NCBI GenBank assembly: GCA_037349105.1
Contig: JAYJMM010000038.1
Span: 1,860,001-1,924,000, forward strand
Source: Limnomonas spitsbergensis
Taxonomy: Eukaryota; Chlorophyta; Chlorophyceae; Chlamydomonadales
DNA length: 64,000 nucleotides
Reading direction: 5' to 3'
The translations under genes were made by a program, and so were the position numbers. Below are positions 1-10,589 of this stretch, one piece after another (within the stretch, counting starts at the first letter, position 1; each line of letters opens with the position of its first letter). A model generated the notes under the pieces. That model was not told where the DNA came from. It did not search any database and was given only the letters and a program-made list of their open reading frames with translations.

Positions 1-1146
1 TGCATCAGGCCCTGAGGGGTACTGCATGCATCAGGCCCTGAGGGGTACTGCATGCATCAGGCCCTGAGGGGTACTGCATGCATCAGGCCCTGAGGGGTAC
101 TGCATGCATCAGGCCCTGAGGGGTACTGCATGCATCAGGCCCTGAGGGGTACTGCATGCATCAGGCCCTGAGGGGTACTGCATGCATCAGGCCCTGAGGG
201 GTACTGCATGCATCAGGCCCTGAGGGGTACTGCATGCATCAGGCCCTGAGGGGTACTGCATGCATCAGGCCCTGAGGGGTACTGCATGCATCAGGCCCTG
301 AGGGGTACTGCATGCATCAGGCCCTGAGGGGTACTGCATGCATCAGGCCCTGAGGGGTACTGCATGCATCAGGCCCTGAGGGGTACTGCATGCTTCAGGC
401 CCTGAGGGGTACTGCATGCTTCAGGCCCTGAGGGGTACTGCATGCATCAGGCCCTGAGGGGTACTGCATGCATCAGGCCCTGAGGGGTACTGCATGCATC
501 AGGCCCTGAGGGGTACTGCATGCTTCAGGCCCTGAGGGGTACTGCATGCTTCAGGCCCTGAGGGGTACTGCATGCTTCAGGCCCTGAGGGGTACTGCATG
601 CATCAGGCCCTGAGGGGTACTGCATGCATCAGGCCCTGAGGGGTACTGCATGCATCAGGCCCTGAGGGGTACTGCATGCATCAGGCCCTGAGGGGTACTG
701 CATGCTTCAGGCCCTGAGGGGTACTGCATGCATCAGGCCCTGAGGGGTACTGCATGCATCAGGCCCTGAGGGGTACTGCATGCATCAGGCCCTGAGGGGT
801 ACTGCATGCATCAGGCCCTGAGGGGTACTGCATGCATCAGGCCCTGAGGGGTACTGCATGCTTCAGGCCCTGAGGGGTACTGCATGCTTCAGGCCCTGAG
901 GGGTACTGCATGCATCAGGCCCTGAGGGGTACTGCATGCATCAGGCCCTGAGGGGTACTGCATGCATCAGGCCCTGAGGGGTACTGCATGCGTCAGGCCC
1001 TGAGGGGTACTGCATGCATCAGGCCCTGAGGGGTACTGCATGCATCAGGCCCTGAGGGGTACTGCATGCATCAGGCCCTGAGGGGTACTGCATGCATCAG
1101 GCCCTGAGGGGTACTGCATGCTTCAGGCCCTGAGGGGTACTGCATG
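1..1146. repeat. 26-bp minisatellite array, about 44 copies
   Basis: A perfect or near-perfect head-to-tail array of a 26-bp unit (core CAGGCCCTGAGGGGTACTG). Units differ almost only at one base: TGCATC, TGCTTC, and one TGCGTC near 990. There are no unique spacers. It lies upstream of the first visible MAP3K exon. Since the kinase glycine loop is missing from the window, the array probably sits in an intron of that gene. It runs off the left edge. Confidence 0.95.
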
Positions 1147-1394
1147 GTTATGGCCGAGGCAACTGTAGCACACTGTAATTTGAGGTGTCAAGTATATGAA
1201 AGAGCCGTCAATACAAGTGTCATATCATCATATGTTCCTATATGACCTGGACTGCTGACCAGCGTCACGTTTTCTAATCCATGCCCAATTTTTAAGATGG
1301 CACACAAGTGTGGACCCAGTGCCACCCATTGTTGCACCCTTTTAATGCGTCCTCTGTTGCAGTGATTACTTTGCTGCACGCCTGAGCACCTTGA

Positions 1395-1545
1395 GGGGGC
1401 ACTGGGCGGCCACCGCTGGGCCGATTGAGACCAAACCTTGACCGGCCTTCGGCCGGCGGTCCAAGCATCAGGGCTTGCTGCGCCAGCCCCTCACAGCGGT
1501 GGACCGCGATGTAGCTGATTTGTAGCTGAAGCGCGCTAAAATGAT
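1395..1545 (-). repeat. Interspersed repeat family B copy, intronic
   Basis: Reverse-oriented copy of a roughly 150-200 bp dispersed sequence seen at about ten places here. Shared marks are GTAGCTGA..TGTAGCTGAAGC followed by GCGCGCTAAAAT at one end, and a CCAAACC..GGCCACC core. Both ends carry a TTTTAG-type short inverted motif, suggesting a small non-autonomous DNA element. No coding sequence is seen. Confidence 0.6.
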
Positions 1546-1570
1546 AAAACAAACGCTGCCTTGTTGTCAG

Positions 1571-4500
1571 GGGAGCTCCTGGCCGTGAAGGAGGTCTCTA
1601 TGATGGAGGGCTCCCAGGGGAGAGAAGCTCTCTCGCAAATAGAGCAGGAGGTGAGCTAACGGCTGTCCCACCGTTCGGGGTCCGATGGGATTCCTCAAGT
1701 CATGCAGTGAAACAGAATCTCTCACGCTGTCTTTATCGGTCTCACGGGGTGCCTCACAAATAGAGCAGGAGGTGAGCTGACGGCAGAATCTCCGCTGGGG
1801 GTCTGATGGGATTTCTCAATTCATGCGGTGAAACAGAATCTCTTGTGCTAATGTGCTGTCCTTGCTGGTCTCACGGGCTGCCTCACAGCTTGCGGCCTGA
1901 TCATATCTCACGGCGCCCTTTCTGCCTGATGGAGGCCTAGATCAGTGCAACTGATAAGCGCGGCGGCACACCTGAAGTCGCCCTCCAGAACAGGTTGGGT
2001 TCAGGGCGACGCGTTTGTAGGTCCTGGAAGAAAGATCCCAACCAAGTGGGGGCGTGAATGCTTGTCCATCCCCGGCAGCAAAGGGGTTGCTGCCTCGGCA
2101 GTCGTCCAGTGTGTGAACTCTGAAGCAGTGCCTTGGACTGCCCTCCTCCCAGGTAGCCCTTCTGAGCTCCTTGCAGCACCCCAACATCGTGCCTTGGACT
2201 GCCCTCCTCCCAGGTAGCCCTTCTGAGCTCCTTGCAGCACCCCAACATTGTGCCTTGGACTGCCCTCCTCCCAGGTAGCCCTTCTGAGCTCCTTGCAGCA
2301 CCCCAACATTGTGCCTTGGACTGCCCTCCTCCCAGGTAGCCCTTCTGAGCTCCTTGCAGCACCCCAACATTGTGCCTTGGACTGCCCTCCTCCCAGGTAG
2401 CCCTTCTGAGCTCCTTGCAGCACCCCAACATCGTGCCTTGGACTGCCCTCCTCCCAGGTAGCCCTTCTGAGCTCCTTGCAGCACCCCAACATTGTGCCTT
2501 GGACTGCCCTCCTCCCAGGTAGCCCTTCTGAGCTCCTTGCAGCACCCCAACATCGTGCGCTACGCGGGGACGCTGAGGGAGGAGAACTCGCTGTTCATTT
2601 TCCTGGAGTACGTTCCGGTGAGAGCGATGGCTGTCTGGGTCTGCCTCGTCCACCCCCCTGTCCTGGCGGCAGGGCATGTCTCAGCCCTGTATGATCTTTG
2701 CCTCTGCACCTGTTGTTGCCCAATGGGCTCGAAGCAATTAGCATCTGATTGAGCCCTGGCCTTCCGCTCGCCATGACAGGGGGGATCCATTTCATCCTTG
2801 CTGCAACGCTTTGGCCCGCTGCAAGAGTCAGTCATCCGGATCTACACCCGTCAGATCCTGTCAGGTGAGATCTACGCCCATCAGATCCAGTCAGATGAGA
2901 TCTACACCCATCAGATCTAGTCAGATGAGATCTACACCCGTCAGATTCTGTCAGGTGATATCTACGCCCTTCAGATCCTGTCAGGTGAGATCTACACCCG
3001 TCAGATCCAGTCAGATGAGGTCTACTCCCACCAGATCCTGTCTGCAGGACAGGGACAAAGCCGTGGGCTACTTGCACTGATGCAAGGGTCGTTACATGAC
3101 TGCATGGCAGCCCTTTGTTGTGCTGGTCTGATATCAAGCTGGCAGGCCCAGGGCACGTATAAACAAATGGCCTGATATGTTTTGGTGCTGGCAAGAGCAC
3201 TTGCGGTGAATGCTTCTGAACAGGGATGTAGGCCCCTCGTGCCCACAGGGGCTCTCACGTGCATTTCCAGCGGCCTCCCTATTTTTTCACCAGAGCTTTT
3301 CAGTCCATGGGGTGTAACCAGGTGTAAGGATGTGTCGCCTGTGTGTATGGTACCGCCGGTACATTTATTGATGATATTTTACTAACTCGTCAAGTAGATG
3401 GTTCTCATCTGGTATCTCGACGGGGGACTTGTGTCCAACTGCTTCCTCTGGATGAAGGGGACATGTGACATGTCACATAAACAGGACATGCTGGGCTGAG
3501 CAGGACACGTCACATATCAGACATTCGTCCACCTGCAGTCAACCTGCTGCAGGTCCGGCTGGTCAACTGAGACCCTGCCTCCCTGCTCCATCACTCCATC
3601 ACTCCTGGAAAGATAGAAATAAAACTACGCTCCGCAGGGGCGTGAGGGTTAAGGAAACAGCGCGGCATGGGACTAGGCCGCGTCCGCGCCGTTACCAACT
3701 TTCGTGGCATGCGTGTTGAATGTTGCGCAGGCCTTGCGTACTTGCATCGGCTCCGAACGGTCCATCGGGACATCAAAGGAGCCAATCTGCTGGTGAGTGC
3801 TGACGCTCCGCCTGTTAGAGCCGATGTCCTTTCATGTGCCTGAGTGTGTGTCTTGCATGTCTTGCTGGTCTTGCTGGTCTTGCCAGTGGTGAGTGCTGAC
3901 GCTCCGCCTGTTAGAGCCGATGTCCTTTCATGTGCCTGAGTGTGTGTCTGGCATCTCTTGCTGGTCTTGCCAATGGTGAGTGCTGACGCTCCGCCTGTGA
4001 GGGTCCATGTTCTTTTGTGCCTGAGTTTGTGTCTGGCATGTCTTGCTGGTCTTGCTGGTCTTGCCATTGGTGAGTCTGTGTGCTAAGAGTCCTATCCTAT
4101 TCTAAGTGCGTGTGCTCTGCTTATCTTGCCTGCTGCCTGGTAGTCTGCTCTGAGCCTGTGAGTATGGGCGCTGAATTCCTGTTGGCTAGCTCCACACTTT
4201 GCCCTTCTTTCCGGCTTGTGCCTCAGCTCCAAGGTGCGTTGCCCCCCTCAGTGCCTTACGCATGCCATGGCTTGAGCGCCTGTTTATCCATGTCATCCTT
4301 GCACTAGCTCCCCCTGCACCCTTACCCCCGTCCCCCTTCTTCAATGCTCCCGGTCAACTAGTTCAAACAAACATGTACTATCATGTTATCTTGGATGTTA
4401 TGTTCTGGTATAATACGTAAATATATGATTTACCAGCACCGTATTAAGGTAGCATGAAGAAAGTTTGTGTTTCAGCACCCCATGCGTTGCATTTAAACTC

Positions 4501-7500
4501 GAAATATTAACATCTTAGTCCCCCACCTGTAGATCCCCCTCTTGATGCCCCCTCATGGTCATGTTAGCTTGATTCAGTTCATGTAAGTTTCATGTTAGGT
4601 TCATGTTAGGTTATATTTGCTTGCCGGCATGTTAGCTTGCAGCTGCTGCTGTTGGTGCACCTGACCTGCCCCCCTCGCCTGTGTCGGCTACCCAGACCCA
4701 CCACCTCCATGTTGGTGCACCTGACCCCCTCCTCCCACTGTCTCCACTGCTGCTGCATGCGTCAGGTGGAGAAGGACGGACGCGTGAAGCTGGTGAGCTG
4801 ACTGAGCCTCACAGGGGTTGGGGCTAGGTAGAGGCCCTGGCGGCACTCAGCTGCTCTGGGTCTAGGGTTAAAGCCTGGGGTTAGGGCTAGGTAGAGGCCC
4901 TGGCAGCACTCAGCTGCCCTGTGTCTAGGGTTAAAGCCTAGGGTTGGGGCTAGGTAGAGGCCCTGGCAGCACTCAGCTGCTCTGTGTCTAGGGTTAAATC
5001 CTAGGGTCGGGGCTAGGTAGAGGCCCTGGCAGCACTCAGCTGCTCTGTGTCTAGGGTTAAAGCCTAGGGTTGGGGCTAGGTAGAGGCCCTGGCAGCACTC
5101 AGCTGCTCTGTGTCTAGGGTTAAAGCCTAGGGTCGGGGCTAGGTAGAGGCCCTGGCAGCACTCAGCTGCTCTGGGCTGCTAGGTGAATCCAATCAGCTGA
5201 TTTTCTGCAATGGAGTTCCATCCTCAATGAGTGAGGCCTCTCGGTTGCTATCAAGAGGCTCTGATGCCCAGGAATGGTTGCCCAGAGCACGTGTCAGCTG
5301 CATTTCAGCTACTTGCCGGCTTGCGGCCGAGGGGTTCTGGTGCCCACTCTAGCATGCCCTGTTCCTCATGCATGTCCATCGGGTGTAGGCCAGTGTTTCT
5401 TTTAGCGTGCTTCAGCTACAATTCAGCTAGATCACGGCCTATGGCTGTGGGGGCCTTGGGTAGCAAGTCCTGCTGCTTGGGCCACCGGCCATAGGTTGGT
5501 CAAGGTTTGTCCCAGTGGTGTCCGCCCGGCAGCCGCCTACAGGTGGTCTGGTGCCCACTTACAGAAACTCTGCTGATGTTCCTTACGCACACTGGCACTT
5601 TGAGGCAGCTGCTGGCACACGTTGGCCTCTACTTTCTTGCCTTTTCCTCTGCCACCGCCACATCTCACAGCCCTCTCGCTCCCTCTCTCGTCTGCTCTCT
5701 TGTCCGCTGGCCTGCCTTGCTTTTACCCTTTGTTCCTGCCGGCCACTTGTTGTGAAGGCGGACTTTGGGATGGCCAAGCAGATGCTGGAGCAGGCATCGT
5801 ACACCAAGTCATTCAAGGGCTCAGCATTTTGGATGGTAAGTGCCTGGTTGGAGTGGGCATCAAACCCTGACCTCTGACACTTAAACCCTGGCTGTTTGGG
5901 GCCCTGTTCTGTTGCCTGGCCTGTGCCGGCCTTAAAAGGGTGAATAGAGCGCAAATAGTTGCCATGGCTGTGCCGCCTGATAGATACATGTCTGGCAGCT
6001 GGTGAGGTCGAAACTTAAGACTAGGCGCGGCTGCATCTGTGTCACCGTGTGTAGCTGGCAAGAGTTTAGGGTCTGGGTGGCAAGGGTTTCGCGGTGTGTA
6101 GCTGGCAAGAGTTTAGGGTTTGGGTGGCAAGGGTTTCTCCGAGTGCAGCTGGCAAGGGTTTAGAATTTAGGTGGCAAGGGTTTCTCCGAGTGCAGCTGGC
6201 AAGGGTTTAGGGTTTAGGTGGCAAGGGTTTCACGGAGTGCAGCTGGCAAGGGTTTAGGGTTTAGGTGGCAAGGGTTTCTCGGAGTGCAGCTGGCAAGGGT
6301 TTAGGCTTAGGTGGCAGGGGTTTAGGGTTCAGGTGGCAAGGGTTTCTCGGAGTACAGTTGGCAAGGGTTTAGGGTTTAGGTGGCAAGGGTTTCACAGAGT
6401 GCAGCTGGCAAGGGTTTAGGGTTTAGGTGGCTAGGGTTTCTCGGAGTGCAGCTGGCAAAGGTTTCTCGGAGTGCAGCCATAAGTTCTACTGCTGACGTCA
6501 TGGCCTAGAAGGCGAGATTCTATTCTGCTGCCAGTTGACAGGCAATCAAAGAATGCTGCATCAAGTAACAGTGGATCTCTGATGTGTAAAATTGCACTTA
6601 ATTTTGTGACGTCTCCGTGATTGGTGATGCAAGAAAGAAAGCTTTGCCCCGTGGGGGTGTGAGAGTTATGGAAACAGCGCAGCCTGGGCCGAAGCCACAT
6701 CCACACCGTTACTGTGTTTTGGTGATGCATTGTATGTTATTTTCATGCGGAGAGTGTGTGCTCCTGTGTGTGTGCATGTCTATGTTCAAGCACCACAAGT
6801 GGGCAAGCAGCAGGGTCTCGGCATAGCTGCTGACATTTGGCATACATGAAATGCTGCCGCATGACATACTGAGGGATGTGTGTGTGTGTGTCTGTTTTCA
6901 GGCGCCAGAGGTGATCAAGCAGCATGGCCACGGCATAGCTGCTGACATTTGGTGAGTCTTGAGGACACGTGTCTGGGGTGTGGGGGGTCAGGGTGCAAGC
7001 AGTTGCTTTTAGGGCTTTGTGTGCAGGGGCTCTCTGCTCGAGCCCCCGCTTGCAGCCACTCGCGCATGGTCACTGGAGCCTCCCCGCAGTTGATTCACCT
7101 CACTCGTTCCCCTCATTCTCTTTCTCACTGTGGCCGTGCCCTCCCGCTGCTGCTGCTGCTGTACTGCCATAGGTCTGTGGGCTGTACGGTCCTTGAGATG
7201 GCAACAGGCAGACCGCCGTGGAACCAATGCGCAACACAGGTGTGTGTGTGCTTGGAGGATGAAACGGAGGCAGCTTGGCTGGGGTCTGGGTTGGAGATAT
7301 GTGTGTGTTGGTGTGGGGGGGGGCACTGAACGGCTCTGCGACGTCCTTTCTGCACAACTCTGGTAAATCTGTTAGTTTTTGGTGCACGGCTCTGTGTCGG
7401 GACCATGTGTTGTTGCAAGACCCTGTTTGGACTTTTGTGTTGTTGCAAGACACTGTTTAGACTGTTGTTTTGTTGCAAGACCCTGTTTGTACTGTGTTTT

Positions 7501-9046
7501 GTTGCAAGACCCTGTTTGTACTGTGTGTTGTTGCAATACCCTGTTTGTACTGTTGTGTTGTTGCAAGACCCTGTTTGGACCGTGTGTTGTTGCAAGACCC
7601 TGTTTGTACTGTGTGTTGTTGCCAGACCCTGTTTGTACTGTGTGTTGTTGCCAGACCCTGTTTGTACTGTGTGTTGTTGCCAGACCCTGTTTGTACTGTG
7701 TGTTGTTGCAAGACCCTGTTTGTACTGTGTGTCGTTGCCAGACCCTGTTTGTACTGTGTTGTTGCCAGACCCTGTTTGTACTGTGTGTTGTTGCCAGACC
7801 CTGTTTGTACTGTGTGTTGTTGCCAGACCCTATTTGTACTGTGTGTTGTTGCCAGACCCTGTTTGTACTGTGTGTTGTTGCCAGACCCTATTTGTACTGT
7901 GTGTTGTTGCCAGACCCTGTTTGTACTGTGTGTTGTTGCCAGACCCTGTTTGTACTGTGTGTTGTTGCCAGACCCTGTTTGTACTGTGTGTTGTTGCCAG
8001 ACCCTATTTGTACTGTGTGTTGTTGCCAGACCCTGTTTGTACTGTGTGTTGTTGCCAGACCCTGTTTGTACTGTGTGTTGTTGCCAGACCCTGTTTGTAC
8101 TGTGTGTTGTTGCCAGACCCTGTTTGTACTGTGTGTTGTTGCCAGACCCTGTTTGTACTGTGTGTCGTTGCCAGACCCTGTTTGTACTGTGTGTTGTTGC
8201 CAGACCCTGTTTGTACTGTGTGTCGTTGCCAGACCCTGTTTGTACTGTGTGTTGTTGCCAGACCCTATTTGTACTGTGTGTTGTTGCCAGACCCTGTTTG
8301 TACTGTGTGTTGTTGCAAGACCCTGTTTGTACTGTGTGTTGCTGGCCAGACCCTGTTTGTACTGTGTGTTGTTACAGGTCCAGGTCATCTTCCGGATTGC
8401 CAGCAGCAGTGACCTCCCGGCCATCCCCGAGTCCCTGTCCGCGGCTGCCTCGGAGTTTGTGCTTCTGTGCCTGCAGCGTGACCCGGCGCTGCGGCCGACA
8501 GCGGAGGAGCTGCTGCAGCACCCGTTTGTGGCCCCGCCAGACCGCGCAGTTCCGGCACTGGCCGCCGACCCTGCATGCTTCTCCGGCGGCAGCCGCCGCG
8601 GTCACGATAACGGAATGGATGCAGGCGGGGCGGGGCAGGACCGGATGCGAGAGCAACCGCAGCAGCAGCAGCGGCAGTCGGCGCGGGAAAGCACAGGCGG
8701 CGAGGAGGGCGCTTCGACGGGGAGGGGCCAGCGGCGGCGCATGGGCATCGGCGTTCGGAACGAAGACCCGGGGGGGAAATCAGTCGGGGCGGGGCTGTCG
8801 GCCGCCTTATCCCGGGTGGAGGAGGACTTAGCCACGCTCGTGCTTGGCAAGTCGGGGACAATGAACAAACACCGCGTGGCGGCGGTACTGGCCACCACAG
8901 CGGACTTGGCTGCGGGGCGCACCGAGACAGTGGACTTCAGCACGCAGCCTCCGCTGTTCAAGGTGCGGGGCCTGCTGGCCCTGCCCCCTCTCAAGACACT
9001 GCAGGGAGGTCCGGAGCTGCCGCAGCTACATTTCAGCCAGATCTAG
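1571..9046 (+). CDS. MAP kinase kinase kinase, ANP/NPK1-like (5' end outside window)
   Basis: Nine exons: 1571-1650, 2519-2617, 2780-2864, 3731-3792, 4766-4792, 5758-5835, 6902-6951, 7173-7239, 8378-9046. All phases join to give 404 residues ending in TAG. Visible kinase motifs in order: ELLAVKEV (subdomain II Lys), [34 protein letters not shown] (catalytic loop), ADFGMAK (DFG), [22 protein letters not shown] and [21 protein letters not shown] and KGANLL with FGMAK are typical of plant ANP/NPK1 MEKK-type kinases, which phosphorylate MAP2Ks in the cytoplasm. The glycine-rich loop should be in an exon left of the window. Exon 5 is only 27 bp. The acceptor of exon 6 is AAG rather than CAG/TAG. 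The C-terminal about 160 residues are Arg/Gly/Gln-rich and not recognised. Kinase class is certain; the ANP subgroup is likely. Confidence 0.93.
2130..2556. repeat. 61-bp repeat carrying the MAP3K exon acceptor, 7 copies
   Basis: Unit starts at 2130, 2191, 2252, 2313, 2374, 2435 and 2496. Each unit holds CCTCCTCCCAG|GTAGCCCTTC and continues through CACCCCAACAT. It thus copies the intron 3' end plus the first about 38 nt of the exon at 2519-2617 ([12 protein letters not shown]). Only the last copy continues into the kinase frame. The period is not a multiple of 3, so earlier acceptors would shift the frame. Confidence 0.92.
2838..3046. repeat. 30-bp repeat carrying the MAP3K exon end and donor, about 7 copies
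   Basis: The unit GATCTACACCCGTCAGATCC followed by TGTCAGGTGA is the last 27 nt of exon 2780-2864 (IYTRQILS) plus its GTGA donor. It is reiterated into the intron with point changes (GATGAG, GATATC). Several downstream units keep TCAG|GTGA and could compete as donors. Confidence 0.9.
3608..3705 (+). repeat. Interspersed repeat family E copy
   Basis: About 95 bp shared with 6622-6715 and 49575-49660, always in this orientation. The pattern is AA(A/G)..CTACGC..GGGGCGTG, then GTTAAGGAAACAGCGC, then CC(G/A)C(G/A)TCC(G/A)C(G/A)CCGTTAC. All three copies are in introns. It is short and non-coding; SINE-like or MITE-like origin is undecided. Confidence 0.6.
3793..4075. repeat. Degenerate 87-96 bp repeat beginning at the MAP3K donor
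   Basis: GTGAGT donors recur at 3793 (the real one), 3889, 3976 and 4070. The first three are followed by GCTGACGCTCCGCCTG, and the three downstream ones are preceded by GCCA(G/A/T)TG. This resembles the real exon end GCCAATCTGCTG. The 5' splice site has therefore been multiplied into the intron. Confidence 0.85.
4801..5175. repeat. 62-bp intronic minisatellite, about 6 copies
   Basis: Unit has TAGGGTTAAAGCCTAGGGTT, then GGGGCTAGGTAGAGGCCCTGG and CACTCAGCTGCTCTG. It fills the 5' part of the intron after the 27-bp exon. It contains telomere-like TAGGGTT motifs, but not in the regular tandem form of a telomere. Confidence 0.85.
5397..5575 (+). repeat. Interspersed repeat family B copy, intronic
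   Basis: Starts TTTAGCGTGCTTCAGCTACA and ends near TGGTGCCCACTTACAG. The core GGTCAAGGTTTGTCCCAGTG with GCCGCC(C/T)..GGTGGTCTGGTG is shared with copies at 9345, 25436, 27590 and 37640. No protein is coded. It lies in the MAP3K intron before the DFG exon. Confidence 0.6.
6050..6470. repeat. About 47-bp intronic minisatellite with TTTAGGG motifs
   Basis: Repeats of GCAAGGGTTTAGGGTTTAGG, then TGGCAAGGGTTTCTCGGAGT and GCAGCTG, roughly ten units with small deletions. It lies in the intron between exons 5758-5835 and 6902-6951. The embedded GTTTAGGGTTTAGG resembles plant/algal telomere sequence but is interrupted in every unit. Confidence 0.85.
6622..6715 (+). repeat. Interspersed repeat family E copy
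   Basis: Second copy of the about 95-bp element (GTTATGGAAACAGCGCAGCC, then CCACATCCACACCGTTAC), in a MAP3K intron. See the copy at 3608-3705 for the shared pattern. Confidence 0.55.
6770..6842 (+). pseudogene. Decayed duplicate of the MAP3K APEV exon
   Basis: About 70 bp matching the real acceptor and exon at 6890-6951. Both contain a TGTGTG run, TTCA(A/G)G, AAGCAGCA, and then a GGCATAGCTGCTGACATTTGG block that is identical. The copy has TTCAAG where the real exon has TTTTCAG|G, and TTTGGC where the real donor has TTTG|GTGAGT. Both of its splice sites are therefore lost and it is not expected to be used. Confidence 0.85.
7408..8377. repeat. 29-bp intronic minisatellite carrying an acceptor motif, about 33 copies
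   Basis: Unit GTTGTTGCCAGACCCTGTTT then GTACTGTGT. It fills almost the entire last MAP3K intron and ends at the true acceptor TGTTGTTACAG|GTCC. Each unit carries TGTTGCCAG or TGTTGCAAG in the same place, so the array offers dozens of near-acceptors. The long open frames through it come from the repeat and are not protein. Confidence 0.93.
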
Positions 9047-9344
9047 TGGGGCAGAGCAGGGCGGGGGAGGCACTGCCGGCTGTTAGGGCCGAATGTTTTT
9101 GTCGTACGACAGCTGCTTGGTATGGCTGGCAGATTTGGCTGGCAGGCCTGAGGCCTCTATCCTTTTTGCTAGAAGATGGTTTGTTAAGATTGGAGGCTGG
9201 GTGGCGTCCTAGCATTTTGTAGGGTATATTTGTAGGTAATGCGTATAGGACTTTCCAAGACGGCTCGTGGCCTGATCGAGATCTAGAAACTAGCACATCA
9301 CCTCGTCAAGAACCTGTCCTACTTCTGGTAGGGCTTGGTGCAGC

Positions 9345-9465
9345 CAGCCTTGCTGCTTGAACCTCCAACCATAGGTCGGTCAAAGTTTGGTCCCCATTGG
9401 CCCGGTGGTGGCTGCCCGGCGGCCTCCCAAAAGTTTGTCTGGTGCGCATTAAAATAAACAGTTAT
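9345..9465 (+). repeat. Interspersed repeat family B copy
   Basis: GGTCGGTCAAAGTTTGGTCC, then GGTGGCTGCCCGGCGGCC and GTCTGGTGCGCATTAAAATA. It lies in the 3' flank or 3' UTR of the MAP3K gene, between the stop codon and the putative poly(A) signals. Confidence 0.55.
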
Positions 9466-9707
9466 TGCAGCGTGCTCCCCTTTTATGATCCTCTCTCAGC
9501 AGGCCTCAGGATTTTGTTTGCCTTCAATACAGCTCCTTGGCTGGCTCCTTGTTGCAATAATGTTCTTCGCAATGCCGTGGGCCGGGGAATTTTATTTGTA
9601 CCTCTTCCCAAATATTGTTCAACACGTGCATGTGGCGTGTAGGCCCGTTGTGGTAGGGTATTTAGGGTTAGGGGTGGGGCCAAACCTTTCATTTAGGTAG
9701 CCTGTCA

Positions 9708-9723
9708 TGTAAGGACAATGTAA
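9708..9723 (+). terminator. Putative poly(A) signals TGTAA (two) for MAP3K
   Basis: Two TGTAA pentamers (9708-9712 and 9719-9723) lie about 665 bp after the MAP3K stop. TGTAA is the usual nuclear polyadenylation signal of volvocalean algae. The long 3' UTR this implies includes a family B repeat, so the assignment is tentative. Confidence 0.4.
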
Positions 9724-10589
9724 TAAGATCATTGCAGATGCCGCGTCCTTAACATGCCAACGGGCATCTTAAATCTCAGCTGATGTAAGTGCTGCTTGAG
9801 CTGAACGCAATGGCACATCATGGAATCTAAGCAGCATGATCTGGGCATCCTCTTCTCATCAGGGCATGTTTGGGACTGGATGGACAGCTCATGACAGGTG
9901 GCAGCACTCCCTGATACCACTGAGCAGCCAGGCCAGGTCCACTCAGTCAGGCCACAGCCTTTGAGCCTGACTCCCTCTCATATCTCATCAATATCTGCCC
10001 ACTCCTAATCTGGGTACCGGTACTAGCATCTGGACATCCTCTGCTCATCTGGGCATGCTTGGAAATGCAAGCTGGCTTGGGATGGCAAAATATGCCATTT
10101 CTATAGCTCTAAGGTTGTACCCATCATCTCTGAGACTGCAAGCTAGCATCCTACCTCAAGATCTTGCTGCTGGGCTAGTGCTGCAAACTCCACTCCATCA
10201 GGATGGCCTGGAAGGCCAGCATGAATCAGCATCTCATGTGGCAGACATCAAGGCCCCCACCAGTCAAATGCCACCTGACGGGGAGATTGGGGTGACATCC
10301 AGCACCACAATTCAGGTAAAACAAGCACATTAGCAGGTCACCTGCATACAAATTAAATAAAGATAGCCCAAATCCCCCCAAAACACCCATGAGGGGAATT
10401 TATGGGGGAACAACACTGCCAGCTGCTTAACCCAAGGTGGTGTAGCAGCATCAGAACCCAGGCCAGGAGGGACAGCAAGGCCCTCTCAACCCCAACACAC
10501 CGTTTATCAAGAGGGGGGAAACACAAAGGGAAGGGGCTGATCAAAAAAAAACTAAGAAGCAGCCTCCAAGATGAGCTTGAAACTGCCCC
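9724..10589. other. Intergenic stretch, no gene recognised
   Basis: Moderate-GC sequence without recognisable exons or domains. Two partly similar segments (GCATC.TGG.CATCCTCT.CTCATC near 9834 and 10028) suggest an old local duplication. Nothing else can be supported. Confidence 0.4.

Noticed and set aside
1..1146. CRISPR-like direct repeat array
   Set aside because: Units are directly adjacent with no unique spacers, no cas genes exist, and the context is eukaryotic. It is a minisatellite.
1937..2677. Minus-strand 246-codon and related repetitive frames
   Set aside because: They come from the 61-bp array that copies the MAP3K acceptor on the other strand.
7379..8377. Long Cys/Val-rich open frames (up to 555 codons)
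   Set aside because: They are produced by the 29-bp array lacking stops. Only 8378-9046 in this frame is kinase coding sequence.
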